A stretch of 34,560 bases of DNA from Pelobacter sp. UBA6812 (GTDB lineage Bacteria > Desulfobacterota > Desulfuromonadia > Desulfuromonadales > Syntrophotaleaceae): positions 44,824 to 79,383 of the forward strand of contig DKEW01000016.1 of assembly GCA_002452265.1 (NCBI GenBank), in the 5' to 3' direction. Shown here piece by piece: positions 17,172 through 24,511 of the stretch (its first letter is position 1; the number at the start of each line of letters is the position of its first letter). The notes below the pieces were generated by a model. The model made no database searches, had not been told where the DNA came from, and saw nothing but the letters and a program-made list of their open reading frames with translations. The position numbers were made by a program, and so were the translations under genes.

Positions 17172-17206
17172 AAGCTAATGCAAAACATTTGCCTATTTGC
17201 TAAAAC

Positions 17207-17806
17207 TTACAATTCACGGCGTCCCTCAACTGCATAATTAACAGTCGCCTCATCTACATATTCCAGATCGCTGCCTGTAGGAATACCATGCGCCAAGCGG
17301 GTCACCCGGACCCCCATCGGCCTTATGAGTTTGGCCAGATACAGCGCTGTAGCCTCGCCTTCGACGTCAAAATTCGTTGCCAGAAGAACTTCCTTAACGT
17401 CGTTTTGCTGCAACCTTTCAAGCAAAGCATCAATTTTCAAATCATCCGGACCGACACCGTCCAAAGGAGAAAGCGCCCCATGTAAAACATGGTATTTCCC
17501 CCGATAAGAACGGCTACGCTCAATAGCTATAACATCCTGCGGTTCTTCAACAACACAGATCAGTTGACCATCTCGGCCCACATCGGTACACAATGGACAG
17601 GGGTCGACTTCGGTAAAATGAAAACACTGCGAGCAAAACCTGGTTCGTTCTTTCAGCTCCCTAATGGCATCCGTAAGTGCAACAGACTCCTCAAGAGGTT
17701 GCCGAAGAATAAAAAGGGCCAGCCTGGCGGCCGTTTTCCTGCCAATACCTGGCAGCTTGGATAACTCGCCAACGAGCCGATTAAACGATGGGGTAAATTT
17801 TACCAT
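17207..17806 (-). CDS. recR: RecR recombination mediator
   Basis: A 199-aa RecR of normal length. The N-terminal helix-hairpin-helix region (KLPGIGRKTAARLA) is followed by a C4 zinc finger (CSQC...CPLC, about residues 57-72) and a Toprim domain with VVEEPQDV and later GEATALYLA. With RecO/RecF it loads RecA on gapped DNA. It is the last gene of the dnaX-ybaB-recR block, a conserved bacterial order. No convincing ribosome site is visible before the ATG. Confidence 0.97.
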   Translation of the reverse strand: MVKFTPSFNRLVGELSKLPGIGRKTAARLALFILRQPLEESVALTDAIRELKERTRFCSQCFHFTEVDPCPLCTDVGRDGQLICVVEEPQDVIAIERSRSYRGKYHVLHGALSPLDGVGPDDLKIDALLERLQQNDVKEVLLATNFDVEGEATALYLAKLIRPMGVRVTRLAHGIPTGSDLEYVDEATVNYAVEGRREL

Positions 17807-17905
17807 GTTGTTAATTATGATGACAACCAGTTTTGAAATAACGTTCTATTGATTTTTCGGGATAAAAAATTTTTTTTCACCGCCGACAAACACAAATCAT
17901 GACTA

Positions 17906-18220
17906 CTACATCAATCCGGGGATATTCATACCACCCGTCAACTTGCTCATTTCCTGCTGGGCCATATCCTGGCTTTTCTTGAGCGCTTCATTTACGGCAG
18001 CCAAAACAAGATCCTGAAGCATGTCGACATCTTCCGGATCGACCACACTTGCCTCGATTTTCAAATCAACGAGCTGTTGCCGCCCGTTAACAACGGCTGT
18101 CACCATGCCGCCACCCGCAGAGGCTTCCACTTGACGCGTTTCCAACTCCTGCTGCATACGTTCCATCTTCTGCTGCATAAGTTGCGCCTGTTTCATGATA
18201 TTACCTAAACCTTTTGCCAT
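17906..18220 (-). CDS. ybaB: YbaB/EbfC nucleoid-associated DNA-binding protein
   Basis: A 104-aa protein of the YbaB/EbfC family. The N-terminal helix is Met/Gln-rich (MKQAQLMQQKMERMQQELE), the central sheet contains ASAGGGMVTAVVNG, and the C-terminal helix carries VLAAVNEALKKSQ. Members form tweezer-like dimers that bind DNA. The ribosome site GGGAGG precedes the ATG. Its place between dnaX and recR is the standard one. Confidence 0.96.
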   Translation of the reverse strand: MAKGLGNIMKQAQLMQQKMERMQQELETRQVEASAGGGMVTAVVNGRQQLVDLKIEASVVDPEDVDMLQDLVLAAVNEALKKSQDMAQQEMSKLTGGMNIPGLM

Positions 18221-18317
18221 AACAGCAACCTCCCAAGCCTTTTAAATATCGGCTAACTATTTTTACACATTTATCGATATTTCCAAAACGTATTGCGTGT
18301 CTCGGTAAAAAATTGTC

Positions 18318-20063
18318 TCAATTACGATCCTTGTGTTCCAGATCTGTACCCTCACGGAGAGACTTGACCTGCACAACATCTCCCCCAAAAATCTTCTGTG
18401 CCGCTTGAATACCGGGATGCGCCAACGCCTCGTCCCTGACACGATTGCGCTGCGTACTCTCCCGGGCCTCTCGTTCTTCAGCCAGGGACGGCGGCACAAC
18501 CGCCTGATCCTGCTCTTTTATCGCAACAACCTTCAAAGATATGGATTGACCATAGAAATCTTCAGCCATTTTCGAGAATGCAGATTGCAAATCGGCACCC
18601 TGCATCTGCAACAGATGAAAAGACCCATCGACAAACCCAAGTTCCACGTTTGGCAGATCCAACAGCAAAAGCCGCCCATGTTCCAAAACACCGCCAAGGC
18701 GAGGACGTTCTTTTTTTACCAATTGAACCAGGTCCTGCCAACCATGTCGACCATCACCAGCATCGCCCCCCGGTCCTATGGATAGCGAATCTGCCTGCGC
18801 ATTAGTGCCACCGGCAACCACCTGCTCACGTCTTCCCGGATCAGGACGCTCAGGTTTTATCATGGCAGGACGCTCAGGTTTTGTCATGACAGGACGTTCC
18901 ACCACAGATGCCCCGGAATCGAGACGCCGCTGCAGATCTTCCATTTGACGAATCAGCGCTGCAACTTCACGTCCGGCAGGCAAATTTGTCAGTCTGACCA
19001 AGGCCATCTCCAAAGCAAGCCGAGGAAACGACGATCCGGCCAGATCCCCCTCAGTGCGGACAAGCACCGTTACAGCCCTCTCCAAATCCTCAAGTTCTAC
19101 GCTGGTAGCTAAACGGCGAAAATCTTCCAATTCATCGGGCGGTCCATCGAGCAGGCCTTCAGGATCTGGAACAACCTTCAAAACGATCAGGGAACGGAAC
19201 GCTTCGACGAGTTCCCGACAAAATTGGCGAAAAGAGTGGCCCAACTCGTCCACCCGCCGCACACCATGCAGAACCCTTCGGCTATCGTGCCCAAGAATCC
19301 CTTCCAAGGTATCGAACAAGAGCCGCCGGTCAACCATTCCCAGCAAACCCTGCACATCCTCATCGCCGACCGTTTCACCACAAAAAGCAATGACCTGATC
19401 AAAGGTTGACAAGGCATCTCGCATACTGCCTTCACCGCGCCGAGCAACAAGACCAAGTGAACGCTCGGAAACATGGATATTTTCAGCTGTGGCAATTTCT
19501 TTTAACCGCCCAACAATCAACGGCAAAGGAATTTTGCGAAAATCAAATCGCTGGCAACGCGACAAAATGGTAATAGGAATTTTGTGCGGCTCAGTCGTGG
19601 CAAAGATAAACTTAGCGTGTGCAGGCGGCTCTTCCAACGTCTTTAATAAGGCGTTAAAGGCGTTAATGGAAAGCATGTGAACTTCGTCGATGATAAAAAT
19701 TTTGTAGCGGGAGCGAGATGGGAGGTAACGAATATTTTCGCGCAAATCACGCACGTCATCAACGCCGGTATTGGATGCACCATCGATTTCAAAAACATCC
19801 AAACCCTGTCCGGAGGAGATCTCCAGGCAAGACTGGCAGACATTGCACGGTTGCGGGGTCAACCCCTGTTCACAGTTAAGAGCCTTGGCAAAAATACGAG
19901 CCGCAGACGTTTTACCGACTCCGCGCGCTCCTGTGAAAAGGAAGGCATGATGTACCCGCCCGGTCTTTATGGCGTTGCCCAGGGTTTGGCTGACGTGTTC
20001 CTGTCCGACGAGGTCTTCAAAACTCTGGGGCCGATACTTGCGAGCCAGTACCAGGTAAGACAT
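18318..20063 (-). CDS. dnaX: DNA polymerase III subunit gamma/tau
   Basis: A 581-aa clamp-loader ATPase. The Walker A motif GARGVGKTSA is near residues 45-54, the zinc module C-x8-C-x2-C-x2-C at about 64-79, Walker B IIDEVHMLS near 126 and the SRC motif near 170. Domain III extends to about 370, followed by a variable linker and a tau-like C-terminal part. The linker contains a 24-bp tandem repeat encoding PERPAMIK-like units (18844-18900). Further on, an A7 run lies in the coding strand at codon 449 (18711-18717), a candidate slippage site for a shorter gamma form. It follows the SRP RNA gene, as in other bacteria. GGAG lies about 13 nt before the ATG, a somewhat long spacing. Confidence 0.97.
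   Translation of the reverse strand: MSYLVLARKYRPQSFEDLVGQEHVSQTLGNAIKTGRVHHAFLFTGARGVGKTSAARIFAKALNCEQGLTPQPCNVCQSCLEISSGQGLDVFEIDGASNTGVDDVRDLRENIRYLPSRSRYKIFIIDEVHMLSINAFNALLKTLEEPPAHAKFIFATTEPHKIPITILSRCQRFDFRKIPLPLIVGRLKEIATAENIHVSERSLGLVARRGEGSMRDALSTFDQVIAFCGETVGDEDVQGLLGMVDRRLLFDTLEGILGHDSRRVLHGVRRVDELGHSFRQFCRELVEAFRSLIVLKVVPDPEGLLDGPPDELEDFRRLATSVELEDLERAVTVLVRTEGDLAGSSFPRLALEMALVRLTNLPAGREVAALIRQMEDLQRRLDSGASVVERPVMTKPERPAMIKPERPDPGRREQVVAGGTNAQADSLSIGPGGDAGDGRHGWQDLVQLVKKERPRLGGVLEHGRLLLLDLPNVELGFVDGSFHLLQMQGADLQSAFSKMAEDFYGQSISLKVVAIKEQDQAVVPPSLAEEREARESTQRNRVRDEALAHPGIQAAQKIFGGDVVQVKSLREGTDLEHKDRN
18844..18900. repeat. 24-bp tandem repeat inside dnaX
   Basis: Two near-identical 24-bp units (18844-18867 and 18868-18891) and a 9-bp partial unit differ by only a few bases. 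They encode PERPAMIK/PERPVMTK in the DnaX linker, a region of low constraint where unit number could vary between strains. Confidence 0.8.
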
Positions 20064-20128
20064 GAAGTGCTAGGATCTCCGTATATATAGGAATGCGATC
20101 GGTGGGACAAAAAGGATTGCCGACACAA

Positions 20129-20234
20129 GTGACAGCCAGGCTGCCCCGCGGCACACGGCTGAGGCCGTTACCGCTGCTCCCTCCCGGGCCTGACGGGGTT
20201 GGCGGCCGTCCGTTGCGCAGGACCCGGCTGTCAC
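20129..20234 (-). ncRNA. ffs: Bacterial small signal recognition particle RNA (4.5S-like)
   Basis: The minus strand holds the SRP domain IV core GTCAGGCCCGGGAGGGAGCAGC, matching the universal GTCAGG...GGAAGG.AGCAGC with a GNRA-type GGGA tetraloop. The arms GTGACAGCC (20234-20226) and GGCTGTCAC (20137-20129) close the hairpin. Pairing may extend through TTGCCGA/TCGGCAA to 20246 and 20117, and a T5 run follows at 20113-20109, so the mature ends are uncertain. The RNA binds Ffh for membrane-protein targeting. It lies between tRNA-Ser and dnaX. Confidence 0.93.
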
Positions 20235-20271
20235 TTCTATCGGCAAAAACCCGAATGAAGGGTAGAATTAA

Positions 20272-20359
<88 letters not shown>

Positions 20360-20465
20360 GCAGGCTGGGAAGAATACAACAACTATTATGGCCATGTAAA
20401 GCATTTTTGTTCCCTACCCGGCAACTTCGAAAATTCCTTCAGGAAAAAAGCGTATCCAAACAACC

Positions 20466-21524
20466 TCAACCGGTTACATCCCTTGAAGAATAAAGACAAT
20501 ATTGCCCACCGCCGGCCTGCTTGGCAAGATACATGGCAGCATCCGCCTTCTCGATAAGGTCTACCCCGGAACGTCCGTCCTGAGGATACAGAGATATTCC
20601 AATACTGACTCCAACAGAACACTCCCAACCACCGGCAGAAAAAGGTTCCTCGATCAATGCAACCAACGCTGCGGCCACAGACACTGCTTCGTCAGGCCCG
20701 ACAAGGTCAGACAGCACCACGACAAACTCATCCCCGCCAAACCGCGCAACAGTATCCATGCGCCTCACCCTGGATACAATCCGCTGAGCAACTCCTTGCA
20801 GCACCTGGTCGCCAACAGAATGTCCAAACTGATCGTTTACCGGCTTAAATCGATCCAAATCAAGAAAAAGAATACCAACATGCCGTCCATAGCGACTGGC
20901 GCGACCAACATCATGCATGATCCGGTCATAAAGCAATGTGCGGTTCGGCAAACCGGTCAAGGGATCCCGTTGCGTGAGGTGACAGGTAATCCTCTCACGC
21001 TCCTTGCGATCGGAAATATCCGCAGCTACCCACAAAGTACCTACCGCCTTACCATCCAACCGAGTCAACAACCGAGCTGAGACAAGAACCCACATTGGTC
21101 TACCGCTTGCCTTCCGCAGACGTATTTCAAAATGCTCATCCCGCCCCAGGCGGGATTGTTTGAAATGCCCCTCGGCTTGGGGACGCTCCTGGGCATCAAC
21201 ATAATTAAACAGATGCTTTCCTTCCATAGACGCAGAAGACACATCCAACATCTCCGAAATACGTTTATTTGCATAGACAATTCCGCCAGATTCGTTCAAA
21301 AGCCAAATACCGTCCCCTGCGGAATCAACCATAAGACGAAAACAATCCTCGCGGCTTTGCACGGACCGAAGAGATCGACGCTGCGCCCTGACCTGGAAGG
21401 CCTGCCCAACCACAACAAGCACCAGCAGGATTGTCGACCAGTCTCCCCAGGGAAAGCCATGAAGGAATGCAAACATCCAAGACTCCATACAATGATTTAA
21501 GTGCCGGGAAAACCGCGGACGCAC
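20466..21524 (-). CDS. Membrane-anchored PAS-GGDEF diguanylate cyclase
   Basis: A 352-aa protein with one N-terminal transmembrane helix (about residues 28-46), a PAS domain (about 60-175; FRLMVDSAGDGIWLLNESGGIVYAN) and a GGDEF domain (about 185-345; DPLTGLPNRTLLYDR). The active-site motif RFGGDEF is intact. The inhibitory I-site RRMD lies exactly five residues before GGDEF, so active c-di-GMP synthesis with product inhibition is predicted. The start is ambiguous: GTG at 21524 or ATG at 21488, neither with a good ribosome site. The PAS domain could sense redox, a ligand or a partner; the ligand is not visible. It is divergent from the 77-aa gene. The c-di-GMP-binding MshE encoded in this window is a possible target. 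Confidence 0.93.
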   Translation of the reverse strand: MRPRFSRHLNHCMESWMFAFLHGFPWGDWSTILLVLVVVGQAFQVRAQRRSLRSVQSREDCFRLMVDSAGDGIWLLNESGGIVYANKRISEMLDVSSASMEGKHLFNYVDAQERPQAEGHFKQSRLGRDEHFEIRLRKASGRPMWVLVSARLLTRLDGKAVGTLWVAADISDRKERERITCHLTQRDPLTGLPNRTLLYDRIMHDVGRASRYGRHVGILFLDLDRFKPVNDQFGHSVGDQVLQGVAQRIVSRVRRMDTVARFGGDEFVVVLSDLVGPDEAVSVAAALVALIEEPFSAGGWECSVGVSIGISLYPQDGRSGVDLIEKADAAMYLAKQAGGGQYCLYSSRDVTG

Positions 21525-21526
21525 TA

Positions 21527-21554
21527 TTGATCCGCATACGCACAGAGGTATAGT
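21527..21554 (+). promoter_or_regulatory. Putative promoter of the 77-aa gene
   Basis: TTGATC (21527-21532) and TATAGT (21549-21554) are separated by 16 nt and lie about 30 bp upstream of the small gene's start. It overlaps the 5' end region of the divergent cyclase gene. Confidence 0.5.
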
Positions 21555-21584
21555 ATAAGGGTACCAGAAAGAAAGGAGAGAGTT

Positions 21585-21818
21585 ATGGCCATGTCAATGG
21601 ATATCCAAAGCAAAATGCAAAAACTGGAACAACTCGAACACATTGCCCGCACCTACACCAGACACATGATGGGGCCACACTTTCCAGGACACCAGGATGA
21701 AGCCATCCTGTTGCTTCAAAAACTGGATAGTGCGGTCAAGGAACTTGATCGCCTTGAAGGTTGCGAAATACCTGTCGGACATATGCACAAATGGCAGGAA
21801 ACCTCTTCGTATATGTGA
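21585..21818 (+). CDS. Uncharacterised 77-aa helical protein
   Basis: I do not recognise this protein. It is 77 aa, predicted mostly helical, with no signal peptide or membrane segment. Heptad-like stretches (MQKLEQLEHIA and ILLLQKLDSAVKELDRLEG) suggest a small coiled-coil dimer. The middle part TRHMMGPHFPGH and the end VGHMHKW are rich in His and Met, which might bind metal; that is speculative. It is well supported as a gene: ribosome site AAAGGAGAG before the ATG, a promoter-like pair about 30 bp upstream and a 15-bp terminator 17 bp past its stop. It is a single-gene unit divergent from the cyclase. An in-frame ATG at residue 3 or 5 could be the true start. Confidence 0.75.
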   Translation: MAMSMDIQSKMQKLEQLEHIARTYTRHMMGPHFPGHQDEAILLLQKLDSAVKELDRLEGCEIPVGHMHKWQETSSYM

Positions 21819-21835
21819 TCTACCAAAAACCCCCA

Positions 21836-21869
21836 AAAAGAAAGGGGACCGGCAGGTCCCCTTTCTTTT
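21836..21869. terminator. Terminator of the 77-aa gene
   Basis: A perfect 15-bp stem (AAAAGAAAGGGGACC / GGTCCCCTTTCTTTT) has a 4-nt loop GGCA. The right arm is itself T-rich and is followed by CAAAT. It is the expected terminator for the plus-strand gene and may also serve the minus strand. Confidence 0.85.
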
Positions 21870-21962
21870 CAAATAAAAACACACCAACCTTCAGGTAAGC
21901 CTTACCATCTGCGACCCTGGCCAACCAGAGCAAATACCAAACACAGAAGCTACTTCATACGA

Positions 21963-21999
21963 AAAAAGGGTTCGCGGTCAAAAACCGCGAACCCTTTTT
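21963..21999. terminator. Terminator of the cold-shock gene
   Basis: An 11-bp stem (GGGTTCGCGGT / ACCGCGAACCC) with a 5-nt loop is flanked by A6 and T5 runs. On the minus strand it ends in TTTTTTC, about 75 bp past the cold-shock gene stop. The symmetry makes it bidirectional. Confidence 0.85.
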
Positions 22000-22073
22000 C
22001 AAATCACTACCTACGAGGTTGACTCACTCGTGAGCAGGCAACAGCAATCTTGTTTTGCAAACCAGATACGGAA

Positions 22074-22274
22074 TTAGATCTTCCGTACGTTGGCCGACTG
22101 GGGACCCTTCTGGCCCTGGACAACATCAAAGCTGACCCGGTCGCCTTCTGCCAGGGATTTGAAACCGTCACCCTGGATGGCCGAAAAATGTACGAATACA
22201 TCGGGGCCATTGTCCTGCTCGATAAAACCGAAACCTTTTGCATCATTAAACCACTTAACAGTACCTTCTGCCAT
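22074..22274 (-). CDS. CspA-family cold-shock protein
   Basis: A 66-aa single cold-shock domain with both nucleic-acid-binding motifs, KGFGFI (RNP1) and VFVHF (RNP2), and the family start GTVKWFN. It is an RNA chaperone that binds single-stranded RNA or DNA. AGAGGAAG precedes the ATG. A palindrome CCCCCGCGGGGG (22289-22300) just upstream of the ribosome site could form a hairpin in the mRNA. Which csp paralogue it is cannot be told from one copy. Confidence 0.96.
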   Translation of the reverse strand: MAEGTVKWFNDAKGFGFIEQDNGPDVFVHFSAIQGDGFKSLAEGDRVSFDVVQGQKGPQSANVRKI

Positions 22275-22621
22275 TTTTCTTCCTCTTTCCCCCGCGGGGG
22301 CGTTTTTGGTTGTGCAGGATTTGCGTTGTCCTTAAGTAAAAAGCCCCACATCCAAATAAGGTCTGTGCGGCTCAAAATCGACTGACGACCAATCTGCTCG
22401 ACTTGCAAATCTACACAAACTTACTTAAGTTGTCTCCTTCTAACACAAGTCACCAATAAAAAGCAAGGGATATTTTTACATCATCGCCAAAACCTACCGC
22501 GTGCCAATCCGAGGAAAACAAAACCTCCTGTGATGCCACACAAAACTTGCCGAAACGGAACAGGCCACACGGCTGCACCTTCCAGCGTTTTGGTTAAACC
22601 AGCAAAACGCAGTTCTCACCA
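22275..22621. other. Intergenic region between the cold-shock and DUF2752 genes
   Basis: This 347-bp stretch has no credible gene. It holds the leader of the cold-shock gene, including the 12-bp palindrome at 22289-22300, and an 8-bp inverted repeat (GCGTTTTG 22585-22592 / CAAAACGC 22603-22610) just past the DUF2752 stop. That repeat lacks a T-run and so is not a classical terminator. I found no convincing promoter, although the leader suggests one near 22420-22490 on the minus strand. Confidence 0.5.
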
Positions 22622-23083
22622 TCAGCCATGGGGAGCCAAAAAACTAAACGGATACATTGGCAGATTGCGCAACACCCCAAACAAGACGACACCGACTAAA
22701 ATACAGACAATCGCAGAAGCAGAAAGAGCCCTTTCATCAAACAACCGCCGATTACTGGCAGGCAGCATCCAGCCCACACCATTAACGAGAAGAAATGGAA
22801 TACACGCAACCATCAAGGGGTTATATCCAAAAGCTGCGACAATCCGCCCATGCAATAAATTGTGCAAAGCACGAGTCGATCCACACCCCGGACAATACCA
22901 TCCGGTCAAATATTTAAACGGACAAGGTGGGAACCAGCGGCTTTCTACCGGATTGTATTTTATCAACAAAACGCAAGTAAACAAGGATCCGAGGAAAAGT
23001 ACAACTGGGCGTCTTGCGTCCAGCATATCCCGAAGAGACCGCCACATTGAAGTCGCAACCCGATGAGTTACGTCCCGCTCCAC
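22622..23083 (-). CDS. DUF2752 membrane protein
   Basis: A 153-aa membrane protein with the DUF2752 signature CPFKYLTGWYCPGCGSTRALH (cysteines near residues 54, 64 and 67), followed by a basic-hydrophobic stretch. Hydrophobic helices lie at about 26-42, 88-106 and 120-142. The function of the family is not established. The start is GTG at 23083 with GAGG 8 nt upstream. The gene begins 10 bp after the zinc-ribbon/CD225-like gene ends, so the two are probably co-transcribed; these two families are often seen side by side, which suggests a joint membrane function. Confidence 0.85.
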   Translation of the reverse strand: MERDVTHRVATSMWRSLRDMLDARRPVVLFLGSLFTCVLLIKYNPVESRWFPPCPFKYLTGWYCPGCGSTRALHNLLHGRIVAAFGYNPLMVACIPFLLVNGVGWMLPASNRRLFDERALSASAIVCILVGVVLFGVLRNLPMYPFSFLAPHG

Positions 23084-23093
23084 AGAAACAACC

Positions 23094-23468
23094 TCAAGAC
23101 CCTAAAATGGCTGCAGCAACCATGATTCCAACATAAAACAAGAAAACCACCATGCCAGTCCAAAAACTCGCCCACACCCACCTTTTAGCCAGACGCGAGG
23201 CCTGTAAAGCTCCCTGATAATCTCCGGCCTGCTCCTTGCCATTGACCTGGGCTGCGTAAACAATGGAAACAATTCCAAAAGGCAGACAACAAAACAGGGT
23301 CACCAGTATAGCCGGAACCAGATAATTAGAGATTGAAGCACTCCCCGCGGCCGCACCAACACCCTGCAACCCCTGCCGAACCCCGCAATGAGGACAAATT
23401 TCGGCCCTAACGTGAATCTCCTTGCCGCATTCCGTACAAAACCTTCCGCTGCTAATTTCTTCCGTCAT
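23094..23468 (-). CDS. Zinc-ribbon plus CD225/dispanin-like membrane protein
   Basis: A 124-aa protein. The N-terminal zinc ribbon (CTECGKE...CPHCG) is followed by a linker and a two-helix CD225/dispanin-like domain, with NYLVPAILVTLFCCLPFGIVSIVYAAQVNGKEQ cut here by its key parts: the CCLPFGI turn and the YAAQVN segment typical of the family. The second helix lies at about residues 100-122. Its cellular role is unknown; eukaryotic CD225 proteins (IFITMs) affect membrane curvature and fusion. The start at 23468 follows GGGAGGGGG; the five extra residues upstream would be read from inside that site. It is the first gene of a pair with DUF2752. Confidence 0.85.
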   Translation of the reverse strand: MTEEISSGRFCTECGKEIHVRAEICPHCGVRQGLQGVGAAAGSASISNYLVPAILVTLFCCLPFGIVSIVYAAQVNGKEQAGDYQGALQASRLAKRWVWASFWTGMVVFLFYVGIMVAAAILGS

Positions 23469-23510
23469 AAAACCCCCTCCCACACAATTGAATAATCAAC
23501 ACGAAAATCC

Positions 23511-23539
23511 TAAATAACATTAGAAACCTCTTTTATCAA
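23511..23539 (-). promoter_or_regulatory. Putative promoter for the zinc-ribbon/DUF2752 pair
   Basis: On the minus strand, TTGATA (23539-23534) and TATTTA (23516-23511) are separated by 17 nt, about 45 bp upstream of the ATG. The -10 match is weak. Confidence 0.35.
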
Positions 23540-23678
23540 CCATTAAAATTCATTTCAAAATGTCTTCACGGAAAAACCTGTTGTTAGTCCAGATACTTTC
23601 AAACACTTTCACCTACCTGAATGCCCCCTACACAGCCTCACCGCGGACCATAAAACACCCCACCAGCGGACAGAACGC

Positions 23679-23703
23679 AAAAAGGCCGGAGCATCCGACC
23701 TTT
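23679..23703 (-). terminator. Terminator of the hsp20 gene
   Basis: On the minus strand AAAGGTCGGA pairs with TCCGGCCTTT (10 bp, one G-T) around a 3-nt loop, and the T-run continues for two more bases. It lies about 25 bp past the hsp20 stop. Confidence 0.8.
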
Positions 23704-23729
23704 CGCGTAACTTCACTGCTAAAAAACAA

Positions 23730-24224
23730 CTATTCGATATCGATTTTGCGTTTTTTCTGCTTGGCGGCCTCCGTCTTGGGGATGCGTATTTCAAGCACGC
23801 CATTGTCGAAGGTGGCCTTAGCCTGTTCGGTCACAACCTCCCCAGGCAAGCGTATTGAACGAGAGAAACTTCCATAAGTACGCTCAATACGATGATAGTC
23901 CTTACGCTCAACCTTTTCCTGTGATTTTTTCTCGCCGGAGATGGTCAATACATTCTCCGAAACTTCAACCTCTACATCTTCCTTGCCTATTCCTGGCAAT
24001 TCCGCCTTGACAACGACCGTTTCGGCCTCCTCATAAACATCAACGGAAAGGGAAAGAGACTGCATTTGAGGAAGATGAAAACGTGGCACCCACATTGGAG
24101 AAAAAAATGGTCGATTCATAAAATCCCCAAACCAACGTTCCATCTCTTCAAACGGAGAAACCAATTCAGCCTTTTCCGGAACCAGGATATCCTTATCTTC
24201 GTGCTTCTTCTCTTTCTTCCCCAT
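23730..24224 (-). CDS. Hsp20/alpha-crystallin small heat-shock protein
   Basis: A 164-aa small heat-shock protein. The N-terminal arm contains FEEMERWFGDFMNRPFF and the alpha-crystallin domain spans about residues 55-150, with VKAELPGIGKEDVEVEVSEN shortened here to its key part LPGIGKEDVEV and the late KATFDNGVLEIRIPK. It is an ATP-independent holdase for unfolding proteins. The start at 24224 has GGAGG 5 nt upstream; the 26-residue in-frame extension lacks a ribosome site and looks unrelated to the family. It is a single-gene unit. I saw no CIRCE element and no clear sigma32 promoter upstream. Confidence 0.95.
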   Translation of the reverse strand: MGKKEKKHEDKDILVPEKAELVSPFEEMERWFGDFMNRPFFSPMWVPRFHLPQMQSLSLSVDVYEEAETVVVKAELPGIGKEDVEVEVSENVLTISGEKKSQEKVERKDYHRIERTYGSFSRSIRLPGEVVTEQAKATFDNGVLEIRIPKTEAAKQKKRKIDIE

Positions 24225-24407
24225 GACGACCTCCCCCAAAGGTAACCAGCTGACAATTCCGCAAGGCGCAATTCCAAACTTCCCAACCCTGCGCTCAACC
24301 ATTTACTTCCTTACGTGTCATACCCTTTGAAAAGCTGCCTACCGATAAAAGGTTAGCATTCGCTATACAATCCACAACGACAACGGCTTCGATCTTATGC
24401 AAAAACA

Positions 24408-24442
24408 ACAAAAAAACCGCACATCCATTGCGAATGTGCGGT
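24408..24442 (-). terminator. Terminator of the DEAD-box helicase gene
   Basis: ACCGCACAT and ATGTGCGGT form a 9-bp stem with a 9-nt loop. On the minus strand it is followed by TTTTTT. It lies about 70 bp past the helicase stop. Confidence 0.82.
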
Positions 24443-24511
24443 CGAAATTCAAATCGTGCCACGCCAAGGAGCCAGACACCAGCTCGCCTGATACTGTGGC
24501 TCTAAAAGGCA

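Noticed and set aside
17140..17180. Sigma54-like site upstream of the pyruvate:ferredoxin oxidoreductase
   Set aside because: The spacing is off by one, and the same bases form the probable recR terminator.
20400..20465. Small TTCCT/AGGAA hairpin with a T4 run after the cyclase gene
   Set aside because: The stem is only 5 bp, too weak to call a terminator.
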